NCBI GenBank assembly: GCA_900073065.1
Contig: FJOG01000013.1
Span: 709,227-773,226, forward strand
Origin: Phialocephala subalpina
Taxonomy: Eukaryota; Ascomycota; Leotiomycetes; Helotiales; Mollisiaceae
DNA: 64,000 nucleotides
Direction: 5' to 3'
The notes under the pieces were generated by a model. The model ran no database searches, was not told where the DNA came from, and saw only the letters and a list, made by a program, of their open reading frames with translations. Position 1 is the stretch's first letter. Each line of letters starts with the position of its first letter. The position numbers were made by a program, and so were the translations under genes. This document shows positions 12,481 to 23,681 of this stretch, one piece after another.

Positions 12481-12888
12481 ATGCATTCCTCAACCATCTT
12501 CACTTCTCTCGTCGCCCTCGCCAGCATCGCTGCTGCAACGCCCACCCCTCGAGATATCTACTACGGTGTGTCTATCAATGTCATCACCTCTGCCGGTCTC
12601 GATCCGAACAAAGTGTCTGAGCCAGCTCCTGTCGAGATCAACAAGTTGACTCAAATCGGTTGCGGCGAAGGACCAGGCTGCTCAGTCTCGCAGCTCATTC
12701 TCGACCCAGGAGTTCATGCAAACGTCGACATCAACACAGTTGAATGTCGAGGGTACAAGGACACCACGGGAGTTCAGCCTGGAAGCGCGCCATTCAATGT
12801 CAGCACGCCCGCCGATATCTCTACCAACTTGGCTACCATCAGCTCGATCTTGTGCTATATCATGGGAAGCACCGAAGATTCAACTTGA
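12481..12888 (+). CDS. Small secreted protein, 135 residues
   Basis: Single exon. Residues 1-19 (MHSSTIFTSLVALASIAAA) are a signal peptide with probable cleavage before TPTPRD. The mature part has four cysteines (CGEGPGC, VEC, ILC) that could form two disulfides and one N-glycosylation site (NVST). I do not recognise a family. TATA box, CT-rich leader and compact secreted product are what is seen for abundant secreted or effector-like proteins; that role is inference only. Confidence 0.8.
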   Translation: MHSSTIFTSLVALASIAAATPTPRDIYYGVSINVITSAGLDPNKVSEPAPVEINKLTQIGCGEGPGCSVSQLILDPGVHANVDINTVECRGYKDTTGVQPGSAPFNVSTPADISTNLATISSILCYIMGSTEDST

Positions 12889-13584
12889 AGGATAAGGAGG
12901 AGTAGAGATGGGGTTCTTGTTGCATAGCGTGGAGACTGCGTTCTTGGAGTACTGATTTGGGCATAAGCGTCGTCAGGACATTCCTTTCGTCATCTTAATA
13001 TTACAAGCTTGTTCAAGCAAAATGCTGTTTCAATACTTCGCCCCAATGTGCTGGAAAGCGCGTGTCATTGTGACATGGAATATTTGTGGTCTGATGATCA
13101 CAAAATTTTCTTTAAAGCTTCGCATGCTTTTTGTCGATCGAGTGTATTATACATTCTCTCAATGTTCCCCTCAAGTTGTAGGACTCTCAAGGTAGACATA
13201 GAAATGTTACAAAAATCGCTGCATCCCCACATGTTTCTGTTCGATTCATGTGCCGACTCTATCAAGTTCGAGGAAATCCTTTCATTCACGTTGTCCCATA
13301 ATATCGAGGACAATGGGAAGCATAGGCTAGCTTCGATTTCGCTACCAAAAAGTGAATGCTCCTCCTACCTTCGGTCGTTAAGCGAGAATGGACCATTCTA
13401 CTTCCATCTCAACAACTCCAAAATTTCCTTCCTCGAAACACAATAACACAAAAGCATTCACAAAGATCAACCAATCCATTCTCATCACGCTAGAGTTAAC
13501 TTCTTGCAATCATTTTTGGTAAGCATGTTTACCGCTCGCCTTCCATTTCCTCACTCAATCCTTACTTGTGGCTAGCTTCGCCAC
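12889..13584. other. Intergenic, convergent 3' flanks
   Basis: Between the small secreted protein and the chitinase stop. An open frame at 13009-13446 lacks an ATG at its start and resembles nothing, so it is not called. Confidence 0.5.
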
Positions 13585-14923
13585 TCACAGCTCGTCCTTT
13601 CCAATCCAATCTCGCAAGGAATCTGTGGGAGTATTCGAAGTACGGCCCTTCTTCCAAACTTGATATCCAGTTGTCGTGGCTTTCAGATGTTCCCATTTCG
13701 GCGCATCTTCTCCAAGGCCCCAAGCAAAGACTCCGCCCAGATTCTTCTCTTCCACTAAAGCTGGAAACTTCCGCGAGATAGCTTCTGGTGTATCCCAACT
13801 CCAGAATATATTCTCCTTCTCATCCCAGAAGTAGTTGCCACCTCCAAGCTTGTCGTACACCGAATCGTCCAATGCCTTTCCAAAACTTTCTTTCAACTCG
13901 CTCGGTACTTCGTCATGCCAAGAGAAGGCACCAGCCTGGCCGAGATCTGCCCCCGTTTCGGGATCTTCCATCAACACGGTCTTACAGGTCGGTTGGTGAC
14001 TTCCACAGTCAGCATCAGGATCTGTCTTATACCACTTCACGTAGAATGCGAATCCCAGACTCGCCTTCTCGGGCTCAAGTCCCGCTTCCAGGTAGGCGTT
14101 GATAGACTCTCTAGATAGCGAGAGCCCGGTGTGGTGATTTGTGACGTTGTCTCGGCGATTCATGAGGTCGTACGTCATGATGCTGAGGAAATCGACAGAG
14201 GAGGAGATGAGTGGAATGGTTTTGGGAGTGAAAGCTAGCATATCTCGAAGGAGACCGGGGACTGCTGCTGATATGAGCTTGTTGGGTCCGAGGGCCAGGC
14301 GGATTTCAGAAAGGAGGGAGGGGTAGGCTTCAATCTCCCAGGCCTTTTGGGAGTTTGGAATTGTCTTGTAGTCTTCGCCATTACCACTGTGGTAATTAGT
14401 ATCATATCTTGAGGGAGAGATAAGAGAAACCTACCCTGGGTATTCCCAATCTATGTCGACCCCTATCAGGCATTAGCGAGATAATTTTCTCGGCCAAGAT
14501 TTGAAATACCGTCAGCTCCAGTAGCATCAACCATAGCTTTGACATTCTGAGCAAATAGCTTTCTATTGTGATCTGATCTCGCAGCTTCGGCAAAGCCGGC
14601 AGTATCTCCCCAACCCCCAATAGCGACCATAATAGCTGTGCCAGGAGCGAATCTAGAGCGGACGTCCTCGACAGAGGTGAAGAAGGGCCATGATGTTGGT
14701 CTTTCCCGATTGAAGGTCGACGATTGCATGAAAGCTATGGCTACATGCGTGATGTCTTTAACCAACGAAGGCTCAGGGACCAAATTGTGTTGGCTAACTG
14801 ATACGTTAGCGAGGCTTGGGAAAGGGGGAATTTGGAGGAGTACCCCGTCAGATACATGATATATCTAGCATTTGCTGTAGAAGCAGTCGCGACAATAGTT
14901 GCAATGACCTCGAAGAGCCTCAT
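13585..14923 (-). CDS. Secreted glycoside hydrolase family 18 chitinase
   Basis: Hydrolyses chitin by substrate-assisted catalysis. Exons 14844-14923, 14510-14793, 14435-14462 and 13585-14386 give 397 residues. Signal peptide MRLFEVIATIVATASTANA, then ARYIMYLTGQHNLVPEP, MVAIGGWGD (SxGG-like strand) and the catalytic DxxDxDxE motif DGVDIDWE. The motif is split by an intron after DG, and VDIDWEYP sits on its own 28-nt exon. SIMTYDLMNRRDN is the conserved barrel strand near the active site and FAWGLGED the last strand. The protein ends in KDEL, an ER-retention-like tail odd for an extracellular enzyme; a GTGAGT donor overlaps the stop codon, so a short extra exon could replace that end. Family call is secure, end less so. 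Confidence 0.9.
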
Positions 14924-15255
14924 ATTGGAGCTTTTCTGAAACAAGATATTGGCTCACCGAGCAGAGTGTTGAAGTACAGAAATCCGAGAGGGGAGAGAGA
15001 CTTCAGGACAAGAAGATCAATGCTCGAAGCGGGAACTGTTAAGCAGAAACATCAGGAGAAATTTCGCACTTCGTTCACTTGAACATTGTACTTCTGTGGC
15101 TGAAAGGAAGGATGAGAAAATTGAGAAATGCGAAGAGCGAGTACAGGTGGGATGTATTCGTGGCACGTGCTCCTTGGCGGACCACCGCGTAAATCGATTT
15201 TCCCTGTCGCGTTCGAGACGCGACTTTTCAGCATCACCACTTCAAGTCAACAGTC
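14924..15255. other. Divergent promoter region, chitinase / RFC4
   Basis: 332 bp between the start codons of the minus-strand chitinase and plus-strand RFC4. No distinct regulatory motif recognised. Confidence 0.5.
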
Positions 15256-16422
15256 ATGGCCGTCACAAAAGGCGAAGAAGTGGGCGAGTCATCCACATCC
15301 GCTGCGAAGAAAGCCCTCAAGCCAAATGCCAATGGAATCACGAACTACGAGTTACCATGGTAAGTTTTCTCCCTCCTTTGAATCCGAAGATATTAACGCT
15401 GTCAGGGTCGAGAAATACCGCCCGGTCTTCCTGGACGATATTGTGGGCAACACAGAGACCATTGAACGACTGAAGATCATAGCGAGGGAGGGAAATATGC
15501 CGCATGTCATTATTTCTGGTATGCCGGGTATTGGAAAGACAACATCAGTTCTCTGCCTTGCGAGACAACTTCTTGGAGATGCCTACAAAGAGGCTGTCTT
15601 GGAGCTGAATGCGAGTGACGAAAGAGGTCGGTACTCTTTAGCAGACGGTTGAACGAGCTAACTCGCCATCCAGGTATCGATGTGGTACGAAATCGAATCA
15701 AAGGCTTCGCGCAGAAGAAAGTTACTCTCCCACAAGGCCGGCAAAAACTGGTTATTCTTGATGAAGCAGACAGTATGACATCTGGTGCACAGCAGGCACT
15801 CCGACGAACGATGGAAATATACTCCTCCACAACACGATTTGCTTTCGCCTGCAATCAGTCGAATAAGATTATCGAGCCTTTGCAGTCGAGATGCGCAATT
15901 CTGAGATACTCACGTTTGACAGATGCTCAGATTGTCAAGAGATTATTGCAGATCATCGAGGCAGAGAAGGTTGAATACAGCGAGGACGGATTGGCTGCTC
16001 TGGTCTTTAGTGCGGAGGGCGACATGCGACAAGCTATCAACAATCTGCAATCTACTTGGGCTGGATTCGGGTTCGTGAGCGGAGACAATGTGTTCAAGGT
16101 CGTTGACTCGCCTCACCCGATCAAGGTGCAACAAATGATCAAGGCGTGCTACGAGGGCAAGGTGGATGCAGCGTTAGAGACACTGAAGGAGCTATGGGAT
16201 CTGGGATACTCGAGTCACGACATAATCAGCACCATGTTCAGAGTCACGAAGACGATACCAACATTGAGCGAGCATTCGAAGCTTGAGTTCATCAAAGAGA
16301 TTGGATTCACACATATGAAGATCTTAGAGGGAGTTCAGACCTTACTTCAGCTCAGTGGATGTGTTGCTAGGTTATCAAAGCTTAACATGGATTCGAAGAA
16401 GTTTATTGCACCGAAGAAATGA
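15256..16422 (+). CDS. RFC4: Replication factor C subunit (yeast Rfc4 / human RFC2 type)
   Basis: Small subunit of the clamp loader that opens PCNA onto primer-template DNA in the nucleus. Exons 15256-15359, 15406-15626 and 15674-16422 give 357 residues. After a short polar N-terminus come ELPWVEKYRP (RFC box II), the Walker A loop [24 protein letters not shown], the Walker B box [10 protein letters not shown], the arginine-finger SRC motif [13 protein letters not shown], and the C-terminal collar to the stop. The [18 protein letters not shown] context matches yeast Rfc4 better than other RFC subunits. Both introns have consensus donors and restore conserved residues (PWVEKYRP, ERGIDV). The ATG at 15256 is the first in frame with the conserved region. 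Confidence 0.95.
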
Positions 16423-16569
16423 TGATATGAAGCATGGCAGGCAGGCGTTCAGGAAATTTGCAAAGGAGGTTGGCCGGCGTATATAGCCAGAGCTTTGCAA
16501 AAGCGAGGAATTATGTAGCTTACGAATTGATATCATACAATCGTGTTCTCGTACTGTACAATAGCCTTC

Positions 16570-17083
16570 CTATGAAGACTTTGGATTGGGAGTCTCCTCG
16601 TACTCCTTCTCAAACGATTCCCATGCCGCCCGGTCTCGTAATATGCGCTTTTGCATTCGAAGCTTTGCTTCATACTCTCGGATTCTGTGATCTGCTTCTA
16701 AGCAGCCACCTAGAATCATGCCTGAACGAATTAGCTTAAAAGATTTTGAATGGCCGGTGAGTTGAAAGTACCTGACATCTGAAGGAAGCTGATATGTGAA
16801 GTCAGCCACGGTGTCTAGACTTGAATTTCAAGAAGAACTCACACTTTGAATTGAATAGTCAAACCTCTATAAATCGGAGAGAGCCCGTATCCCACGCCTC
16901 CTAACAGAGCTGCAAAAGCTCCCCACTACCATTCAAAAACATTGATCAGCTCACTGCTCTCGCCACTGTCTCAAGCCAATCGACAGATTCACATACTTTC
17001 ACAGCACCAACCAAAGCCCCTCGACCTCCTTCCCAAGCTGCACCATTTGCTTCCTCACTTCGAAGTCCTCCGGAAGTATGCAT
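16570..17083 (-). CDS. Small conserved membrane protein with a 17-nt exon
   Basis: Four exons: 16997-17083, 16843-16925, 16772-16788 and 16570-16721, giving 112 residues. The product runs from MHTSGGLRSEEANG through GALVGAVKWGAFAALLGGVGYGL (hydrophobic, Gly/Ala-rich) and IQFKVFLQMSGMILGGCLEAD (second short hydrophobic part) to a charged helical tail with REYEAKLRMQKRILRDR. From memory, fungal proteins with the MILGG.(I/L)EAD stretch and this length exist, probably in organelle membranes; I cannot name the family. The third exon is only 17 nt; it is needed to join phases 2 and 1 and restores FLQMS. It lies next to HIS3, both on the minus strand. Confidence 0.7.
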
Positions 17084-17425
17084 CGAGTTTTCTGAGATAC
17101 ATTTGTGATTCTTGAGATGAAATCTCGTGAGAGTTTGGCTGGGACGTCATGAAGTTTGAGAGCCGAACAAACCCCGAGCTCGGCGATTGAGTGGAAGAAT
17201 ATCTTTCGATTTCAAAATAGTTGAAGACCGGACATTCATTTATGATGAAAGCCAAACCGATCTGGGACATCTGATTTAAAAATCGCCAGGGGACAATGTT
17301 TGTACAATTCCGGGCGACTGATTCGGTCTATAATGTCCCAGTATATTTTGGTATTTTTGGTTGCGGAGGAAGTCCACGAACAGTGCGAACCCCAAGTCTA
17401 TTTTCACATCCAATCATTGTGGTCT

Positions 17426-18178
17426 TCACGTACTCAATGTCCCCTTCGTACTCGGCACCTCTCCTTCCCTCCCAGCAACTCTACTTGTCGCCTGTCTAAT
17501 AGCCACCGCCAACGCCTTGAAAGCACTCTCCGCTCTATGGTGATCATTGTCCCCTCTTAAACAATCGACATGAATTGTGGTTCTCGAAGCTTGCGCGAAG
17601 CTCTGCAAGCAATGTGGTATCATCTCACAACTCAGATCTCCAATCCTTTCTCTCTTTAGTCCCAGATCTATAACGCTGAAGGGTCGGTTTGAGAGGTCGA
17701 CGACTGCTCGCGAGAGTGCTTCGTCGAGGGGTGCGTAGGCAGATCCAAAACGTGCGAGACCGGCTGGTACTCCAAGAGCGTCTTTAAATGCAGAGCCGAG
17801 GGCTAAGCACACATCTTCAGCAGTATGGTGGTCGTCAACTGTGAATTACAATTAGCATCCATCTTGGGTCACCACAACTTGCCTAAACATACTATGAAGG
17901 TCACCCTTGCAATTGAGCGCCAAACTCCAGCCAGCATGCTTCGCCAAAGCATGAAGCATATGATCCAAAAATCCAATACCGGAATTTATAGCAATTGTCT
18001 GACTTTTCGAAGCTTGTGACGCATGTCCATCCCCGCCATTCACACTCTTCAAGAGTTTGGCATCTGTGTCTGCAGGGAATTCTCCTCCGTCCAAATTAAT
18101 GGCAAGCACAATCTTCGTCTCGTTCGTATCTCGTGATAGCGCCGCTGAGCGGACTTGTTGATCTGTTTTCGCAACCAT
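17426..18178 (-). CDS. HIS3: Imidazoleglycerol-phosphate dehydratase
   Basis: Catalyses dehydration of imidazoleglycerol phosphate to imidazoleacetol phosphate in histidine synthesis, with two Mn2+ held by His/Glu clusters. Exons 17893-18178 and 17426-17838 give 232 residues. Visible motifs: [27 protein letters not shown] (first metal-binding HxxxH region), DDHHTAED (second), [15 protein letters not shown] (third) and the [11 protein letters not shown] strand. Length fits the monofunctional fungal enzyme. The intron (GTATGT...TTCACAG) sits before DDHHTAED. Start at 18178 is chosen because upstream frame is not conserved. It is divergent from LOC1 with 170 bp between start codons, so they share a promoter region. 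Confidence 0.95.
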
Positions 18179-18348
18179 TGTCGCAATTCGTGTTGAAGAT
18201 CTCAAAGTTCCAAAGATGTTTTCCCCCACATTTTGATAGATCGGAGTTAATCTGGGACTAGCGGCCGCGTGGGCCGGCTTGATAAGAATTATTTCTTTCA
18301 AGATTTCCAGCCACTTGATTGTAAGTCTCGCGAATACGAACATTCACA

Positions 18349-18996
18349 ATGGCGCCCTCACGGACATCTACTGTTAAGTCGAAGCATGCAGCGAATAAGT
18401 CGGGGATTAGGAATAGCAAGAATAGTGGCAAACCACAAGGGGATGGAGTATCGAAATCGAAGAAGCCGAAGAGTAAAGGTCCTCCTCCGAAACCACAGAA
18501 GAGCGCGGGGAATTTGGCGACGTTGAAGAAGAAGCGAAGGGTTTATACGGAGAAGGAGTTGGGGATTCCTGCGCTGAATATGATTACGCCTGTTGGTGTG
18601 GAAAAGCCGAAGGGAAAGAAGAAGGGAAAGGTCTTCGTGGACGATAGGGTATGCTATTACTTCCTGAAATGCTGTGGAAGGAACAAGAAGCTGAATGATG
18701 AACAGGAAAGCATGTTAACCATCCTGGCTATGGTTAATGCAGACAAGGATGGGCAAATCGAGAGCAAGATGATGAAGGCACGACAGATGGAGGAGATCCG
18801 AGAGGCAAGAAAAGTGGAAGCCGAGAAGAGGCAAGAGGTCAGAAAGGCGAAGTTGGACGAGACGAAGGAGGGAATGCGGAAGAAGAGGAAGAGACCAACG
18901 GGTGCCGACGAGGAGAAGGATACCACGAGGAACGAGGCTGCTGCAGGAACCAAGCCGCTGAAACTCAAGAAGAGAAAGAGTGTTTCTTTTGCTTGA
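18349..18996 (+). CDS. LOC1: 60S ribosome assembly / mRNA localisation protein Loc1
   Basis: Nucleolar RNA-binding protein needed for 60S subunit assembly and, in yeast, ASH1 mRNA localisation. Very basic, Lys-rich throughout, with the family signature [17 protein letters not shown] and a long Arg/Lys/Glu helix ([20 protein letters not shown]), ending in a basic [12 protein letters not shown]. An intron at 18649-18705 (GTATGC...GAACAG, 57 nt) joins VDDR to ESML; spliced product is 196 residues. That intron is a multiple of three and has no stop, so an unspliced message would encode 215 residues with a cysteine-containing insert. Shares the upstream region with HIS3. Confidence 0.88.
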   Translation: MAPSRTSTVKSKHAANKSGIRNSKNSGKPQGDGVSKSKKPKSKGPPPKPQKSAGNLATLKKKRRVYTEKELGIPALNMITPVGVEKPKGKKKGKVFVDDRVCYYFLKCCGRNKKLNDEQESMLTILAMVNADKDGQIESKMMKARQMEEIREARKVEAEKRQEVRKAKLDETKEGMRKKRKRPTGADEEKDTTRNEAAAGTKPLKLKKRKSVSFA

Positions 18997-19237
18997 TGAT
19001 CGGCGGGATATGTTGGGCATTTTGCGGGCGTTCGGTGGTCATGAGCATTTGGGCGGTGTTTCTGTGATTTTGATGATCAACAAAAGTCGAGATACCAAGG
19101 ACACAATGTTTGGTGGACCAATTGCTTTATTAGTGGCTTTCTTGCCAGAGCAAAATGGCAGTCTCTCTATGTACAGTCTATGTGCAGTCTATGTCTAATT
19201 CTACAAGAATGGATCTGATTTATCTTCAGTCTCCGAT

Positions 19238-20783
19238 CTAAGCTTGCCATTTTCGCCGTATTGGATTGAATCCAGAACTGCTTTGGTCGTCTTTCGTGGC
19301 ACCGTTTTCGGCAGCAGGAGGGTTAACATCCACTTCGAAGGCCATCTTATTCAAGAAATTGGAGGCCTAGCAAACCATTAGCAAGTTGGCTAGCGAGGAG
19401 GATTAGTTCTGTTTACCGGTCGTGCGTGCCACCGATGTCCATCCATCTCGAACCAAGAGAGATGTCCGCCGAGAGACGTCGTACACATTACTGCATATGG
19501 AGTCTGCTTGATTTCTTCATACGGCAGTCCCTCGTCAACAGCGATCTGATATATCTTAGTTTGAGTCCTATCAGTTGGAGTGAGACTTACAGGATCGTCT
19601 TTGGCGTTGATGGCAAAGAGAGGTATTCTGATTGCAAACAGCGAGTCGGTGGACGAGGCATCTCTGTAGTAAGCTCCTTCTGTAGGATACCCCCAAGTTG
19701 GGCACTGAACATGACGGTCAAACTCATTCAGATACTTGACTGCCCTGATCTTTTCGAAGTCCAGCTTAGGGTTCTTGGCTACTTGATCATGGTGAAGCTC
19801 GATCAGTTTCTTCAAGTTGGCACCCATGGTCTTCAAGTAGATTTCTCGTCCAAGCCAAGTTCGTTGCAAAGCACTTGAGCTGACGTCGAGATTCCATGGA
19901 TTCGAGCACACCACGGCAGCTTTTAGTTGGCAAGCAGATCCTTCCTCAGCGATGTACTAGATTCATCAGCAAAGAAACGTCTGACAGAAGAAACAAAACG
20001 TACGTTTGTCAAGATGTTCGCGCCCAAAGAGAAGCCAATGCCGAATAATGGTCGATTTGGAAAGGTATTTCTCAGCCACAAAACCATTTGCCGGATATCC
20101 CATGTAGCACGAGCATTGAAGAGAACACTGCTTGTGACCTTATGCATAGCACAACCTCTAGAATCAATGACGCAGGCTTCCCACTTCTTGTCTCCCTCAG
20201 CTCCCACTAGCGGGGCTATTACATGCTTCAAATAGATCTCATACGATCCTCCGGAGAGGCCGTGAAGAACTACCAACATTGGTCGACTATCGTTAGAGTC
20301 GATGGCACGGAATTCTTCCTCGCTGAAGTAGGTAGTTCTGATTGGAAGAGTGTCGTCCTTTTCGGGGAATGGCTGACTCGGATGAGTGACGAAGTCGACA
20401 GCAAATGAGCCAGCAAATTTTGGGTCCTCATTCTCAAAGATTTTGCGTTTGTAATGCAATGGAGGTCCATCGTTTTTCATGACAGTCCACTGTGAATAGG
20501 TCAGTCTAGATTCTGGGGTTAGGCAACAATGCCAATGTGAATGAGTAGGAAGTGCAAGGAGAACAGCAAAAGCTACTCTGAAAATCAAAAGCTCAAAAGC
20601 AAACGTTGTGCTACATACCATTGTCTGGACGTGACCATTGAAAAGCAACGGGTTGAGCTTGCAAGGTGGGGTTGCCTCCTCACAAACAGTAAGCAAGTCT
20701 GTGGGTGTTCCATCTTTCTTGGTCAAAGCCAAAGGGGTCGTAGAGTGCGTGAAGGAAACTTTGGCATGGCCTAGCCACTCCAT
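19238..20783 (-). CDS. Alpha/beta hydrolase of the EHT1/EEB1 (ABHD1/3) family
   Basis: Five exons (20619-20783, 20004-20489, 19591-19956, 19417-19545, 19238-19366) give 424 residues. The family covers yeast medium-chain acyl ester synthases/esterases and YMR210W-like lipases. Seen: LNPLLFNGHVQTM, LVVLHGLSGGS (oxyanion loop), CVIDSRGCA, the nucleophile elbow GFSLGAN with catalytic Ser, INAKDDP with the likely catalytic Asp, and LGGHLSWFE with the catalytic His. All introns are phase 0 and have usual donors except the last (GTAAAC). Substrate cannot be told from sequence. Divergent from SCC4 with about 400 bp between starts. Confidence 0.9.
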
Positions 20784-21179
20784 TCTTCTGGCTTGAGTGT
20801 GAGTTATCCTCCGACTTCAGGTTGGCAGAGACGTCCTGCGAAAGGCCCGCTTTATCAAATACGCCGTAGAGAACCAACTACTGTTCCTGACCTGTAGAAG
20901 CAACAATCTAAGAAAAGCATGAAATTAAGAAAGTGAACGAGAACGAGAAGAGCGAGAACGAAATGAAATGAGACAGATTCACTGTAACCTCCTGGCTACC
21001 AATGGCCACGAACCTTGTTGAAAAGTTGAAGGTCCACATGCTTTGTGCCTCGGCGTCGGGCTAACTGCGGGAGGTCTACCACAGTATGTCACACCTAAGC
21101 GAGACACGTTCGTGAACCGCATCGCGACTTCCCAAAATTGTCAAAGTCTGCCTACCCTTTCAACATTCGGAGTAAAGTA
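20784..21179. other. Divergent promoter region, hydrolase / SCC4
   Basis: 396 bp between start codons of two divergent genes; a purine-rich GAACGAGAA-type tract near 20930-20970 is the only visible pattern. Confidence 0.5.
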
Positions 21180-23681
21180 ATGTCGTATCAAGGCGGCCAA
21201 GCGCCTGGGAATGGGTGGGCTGGACATGGTCCGCCAAACCCGTACCAACATGGAAGACCTCAGATTTCTCCCAACGGCGCACCTCCTCAGTATCAACCAC
21301 CACTCAATGGGAACGCTCAGTATTGGACCCAGAACGGACCGGCCCAGGCAACTTATGGGATGACACCAAGATACACGAACAATCATCCGAATAATGGTTA
21401 TCAACAGACGCCCCCATCACAGGTTCAACAGCCACAATACATATCGCCTGCGCAACTCCAACAGCAAGCACCCGCTCGACCACAGCAGTATCAACGCCCC
21501 TCGCAGACCTTCAATCCTCAATCTACCCTTAACTCGCCGTCCCTATATTCCGCCATGCTTCCTATGCCGAAAGACTCGTCATCAGACACAGCCAAGCTGC
21601 TGATCTCCCTCGCTGAAGAATACTTCGATGCCGCCCACGATTTGGCACCTGCAGCTGCGCTCGCCATGACAACGGCGAATGTGGAGACGTATCAGAAGCT
21701 GATTGCTACGGGTCTGGGATGTTTGGATACGGCCTTGAAGCGCGTCAGACTGGCACCAAGACTAGAAGCAAACATACGACTGCGGTTTGCTGCCGTGCTT
21801 CTCGAGGAGACTGACAACTCTATGGAAGGGGAGACGGCTTTAAGCAAGGGAATTACGCTATGCGAGAGAGTATGTTATAATACCTCTTTCCCCAAATATC
21901 TAACTTAATATCTAGAATCACTACCACGACTTAAAGTACGCTATGCAATTTTTGCTTGCACAATTCATGGTGAAGAAAAATCCTAAGGCATCTGTGAAGG
22001 CTCTAGATGGCTACATATCCGATGCGGAAGCGTGCGTTCTCCTAATCTTTATCCTTGACCTTAGCTAATCATTTTCATAGCTACCAGCATTTCTCTTGGG
22101 TATACGCATTCCGATTCCTCCGAGCAACACAATCTCTAGCATCAGGCAACCTCACGGATAATCATGCAGCAGTGTACCATTTGCGAGCGATTGCAGCAAC
22201 TGCAGATCAACAGGGGGATAAGGCTATATGTGTGACGGCATCTCTGATGGAAGCTCTAGCATACCTGAAAACACCAGGCCCAGATGCTGTTGAGCAAGTC
22301 CAGCATCAAATTGCTGCAGCTCGAGCCCACCAGGTAGATGACAGCTGCAGGATACTACAATTCGAAGGCTTGGCACACATCCTCGACGTTGCAAGCAGCA
22401 TCAGACAGGGAAATTCTGCAAACATGATGCAGAAATTGAAGATCATGCAAGAAATGATGGACGACTCTCTGAAAGACCATGCCTGGAGTACCTCGAGTGA
22501 TATCATTTCCGTGCCCATTAAGCGAACATCTAAGAGCTCCTCGATCATTAGTCAGGACACAAGGATGATCTTGGGCATTGGCAATGATGGTGGAGACAAC
22601 CTTATGATGACTTTCCTGAATAAGAAGGATGCGTATTCCATCAGGTTAGTGTCATGGAGTCTTTCCCAACGGTGTTATGCTAAATTTATCTAGTCTCCTC
22701 CTGTGCGGCATGGTGTTGCTTCACAGAAACTCTGGCGATCAAAAAGGTTTCAGGTACTTATCTGCAGGCCTGGAGTATATGGAAGGTAAAGCTCGATGCA
22801 GCATTGGCTCCGTGCTCACTGACATTGAAACTCTAGATGGGAAGATGCCAGTCAAGACTTCAGCGGGTCTTCTACCGGATCTGGCAGCTAGACGAAGGTG
22901 GCGAGGGCTGATCCAATGCTATTTCCATGTCTATATAGCATTTTGCTCTGCTGGACTAGCGGATTGGGCAAAGGTCAAGGATTGCATGGACAAGATTCGC
23001 ATGACGGCCGGCACATTCGAGATAACTCTAAAAGGTCCCCTAGAGTGTCTCACGTTGTACCTCACCGGCGCGTATCATCAAGGTATCGGAGACTTTGACA
23101 CTGCGTTGCAGATCTTTGGAAACCAGAGATTCCATTTGCCATCGACTAAGAGTACCTTCACCTCTTTTGACGAGCAAGTCGAGCGCGACATTGCACTTCT
23201 CGCAGCGCTGAATACTCTTTGGATTCTTCAAGAGAAGCCACGTCAGGATCCCAACTATAACGCGGTTCTTATGGAACGCCTCAGACCATTGTGCGAGCAC
23301 CATCCGAACAAGGATATCGAGACAGCATTCTACCTAATAGCTGCCACCATTAACACGACCCCACCCACGGAATTGTTCAGAATCAAGGGGTATCTGAGGT
23401 CGGCGTTGGGCGGAGCTCAAACAACCGGGAACACTCAATTCCTCTGCATCACATTGAACGTGATGTGCAGCCGATTCTTCTCGGGAGTCGTCGGAGATCA
23501 AGCTGAGAAGAGTGCCAAAGCGGCATCCGTACAAGCACAGAAGAGCGGTAACGTCCTCTGGATGAGCGTTGCGGATGGTATGTTATCACAATGCTATGAT
23601 GTCCAGGGCAAGAAGGTGGAAGCACAAATGGCGTTGGAGCAAGCGCGGATATCGGCGGAAAAGGCGTTGCCAGATTCATGA
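21180..23681 (+). CDS. SCC4: Cohesin loading factor Scc4 / Mau2
   Basis: Partner of Scc2 in loading cohesin on chromatin; built of TPR-like helical repeats. Exons 21180-21869, 21916-22031, 22081-22644 and 22694-23681 give 785 residues. The first 130 residues are Gln/Pro/Asn-rich and disordered, typical of filamentous fungal orthologues, followed by LLISLAEEYFDAAHDLA and ATGLGCLDTALKRV, the start of the helical domain, then WVYAFRFLRATQSLASG, and C-terminal LRSALGGAQTTGNTQFLCITLN and SGNVLWMSVADGML. A further in-frame intron (22786-22836, GTAAAG...CTCTAG, 51 nt, no stop) may be spliced out, giving 768 residues. Assignment rests on overall pattern and the C-terminal motifs. Confidence 0.85.

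Noticed and set aside
13009..13446. 145-codon plus-strand open frame
   Set aside because: No ATG at its start and no family resemblance.
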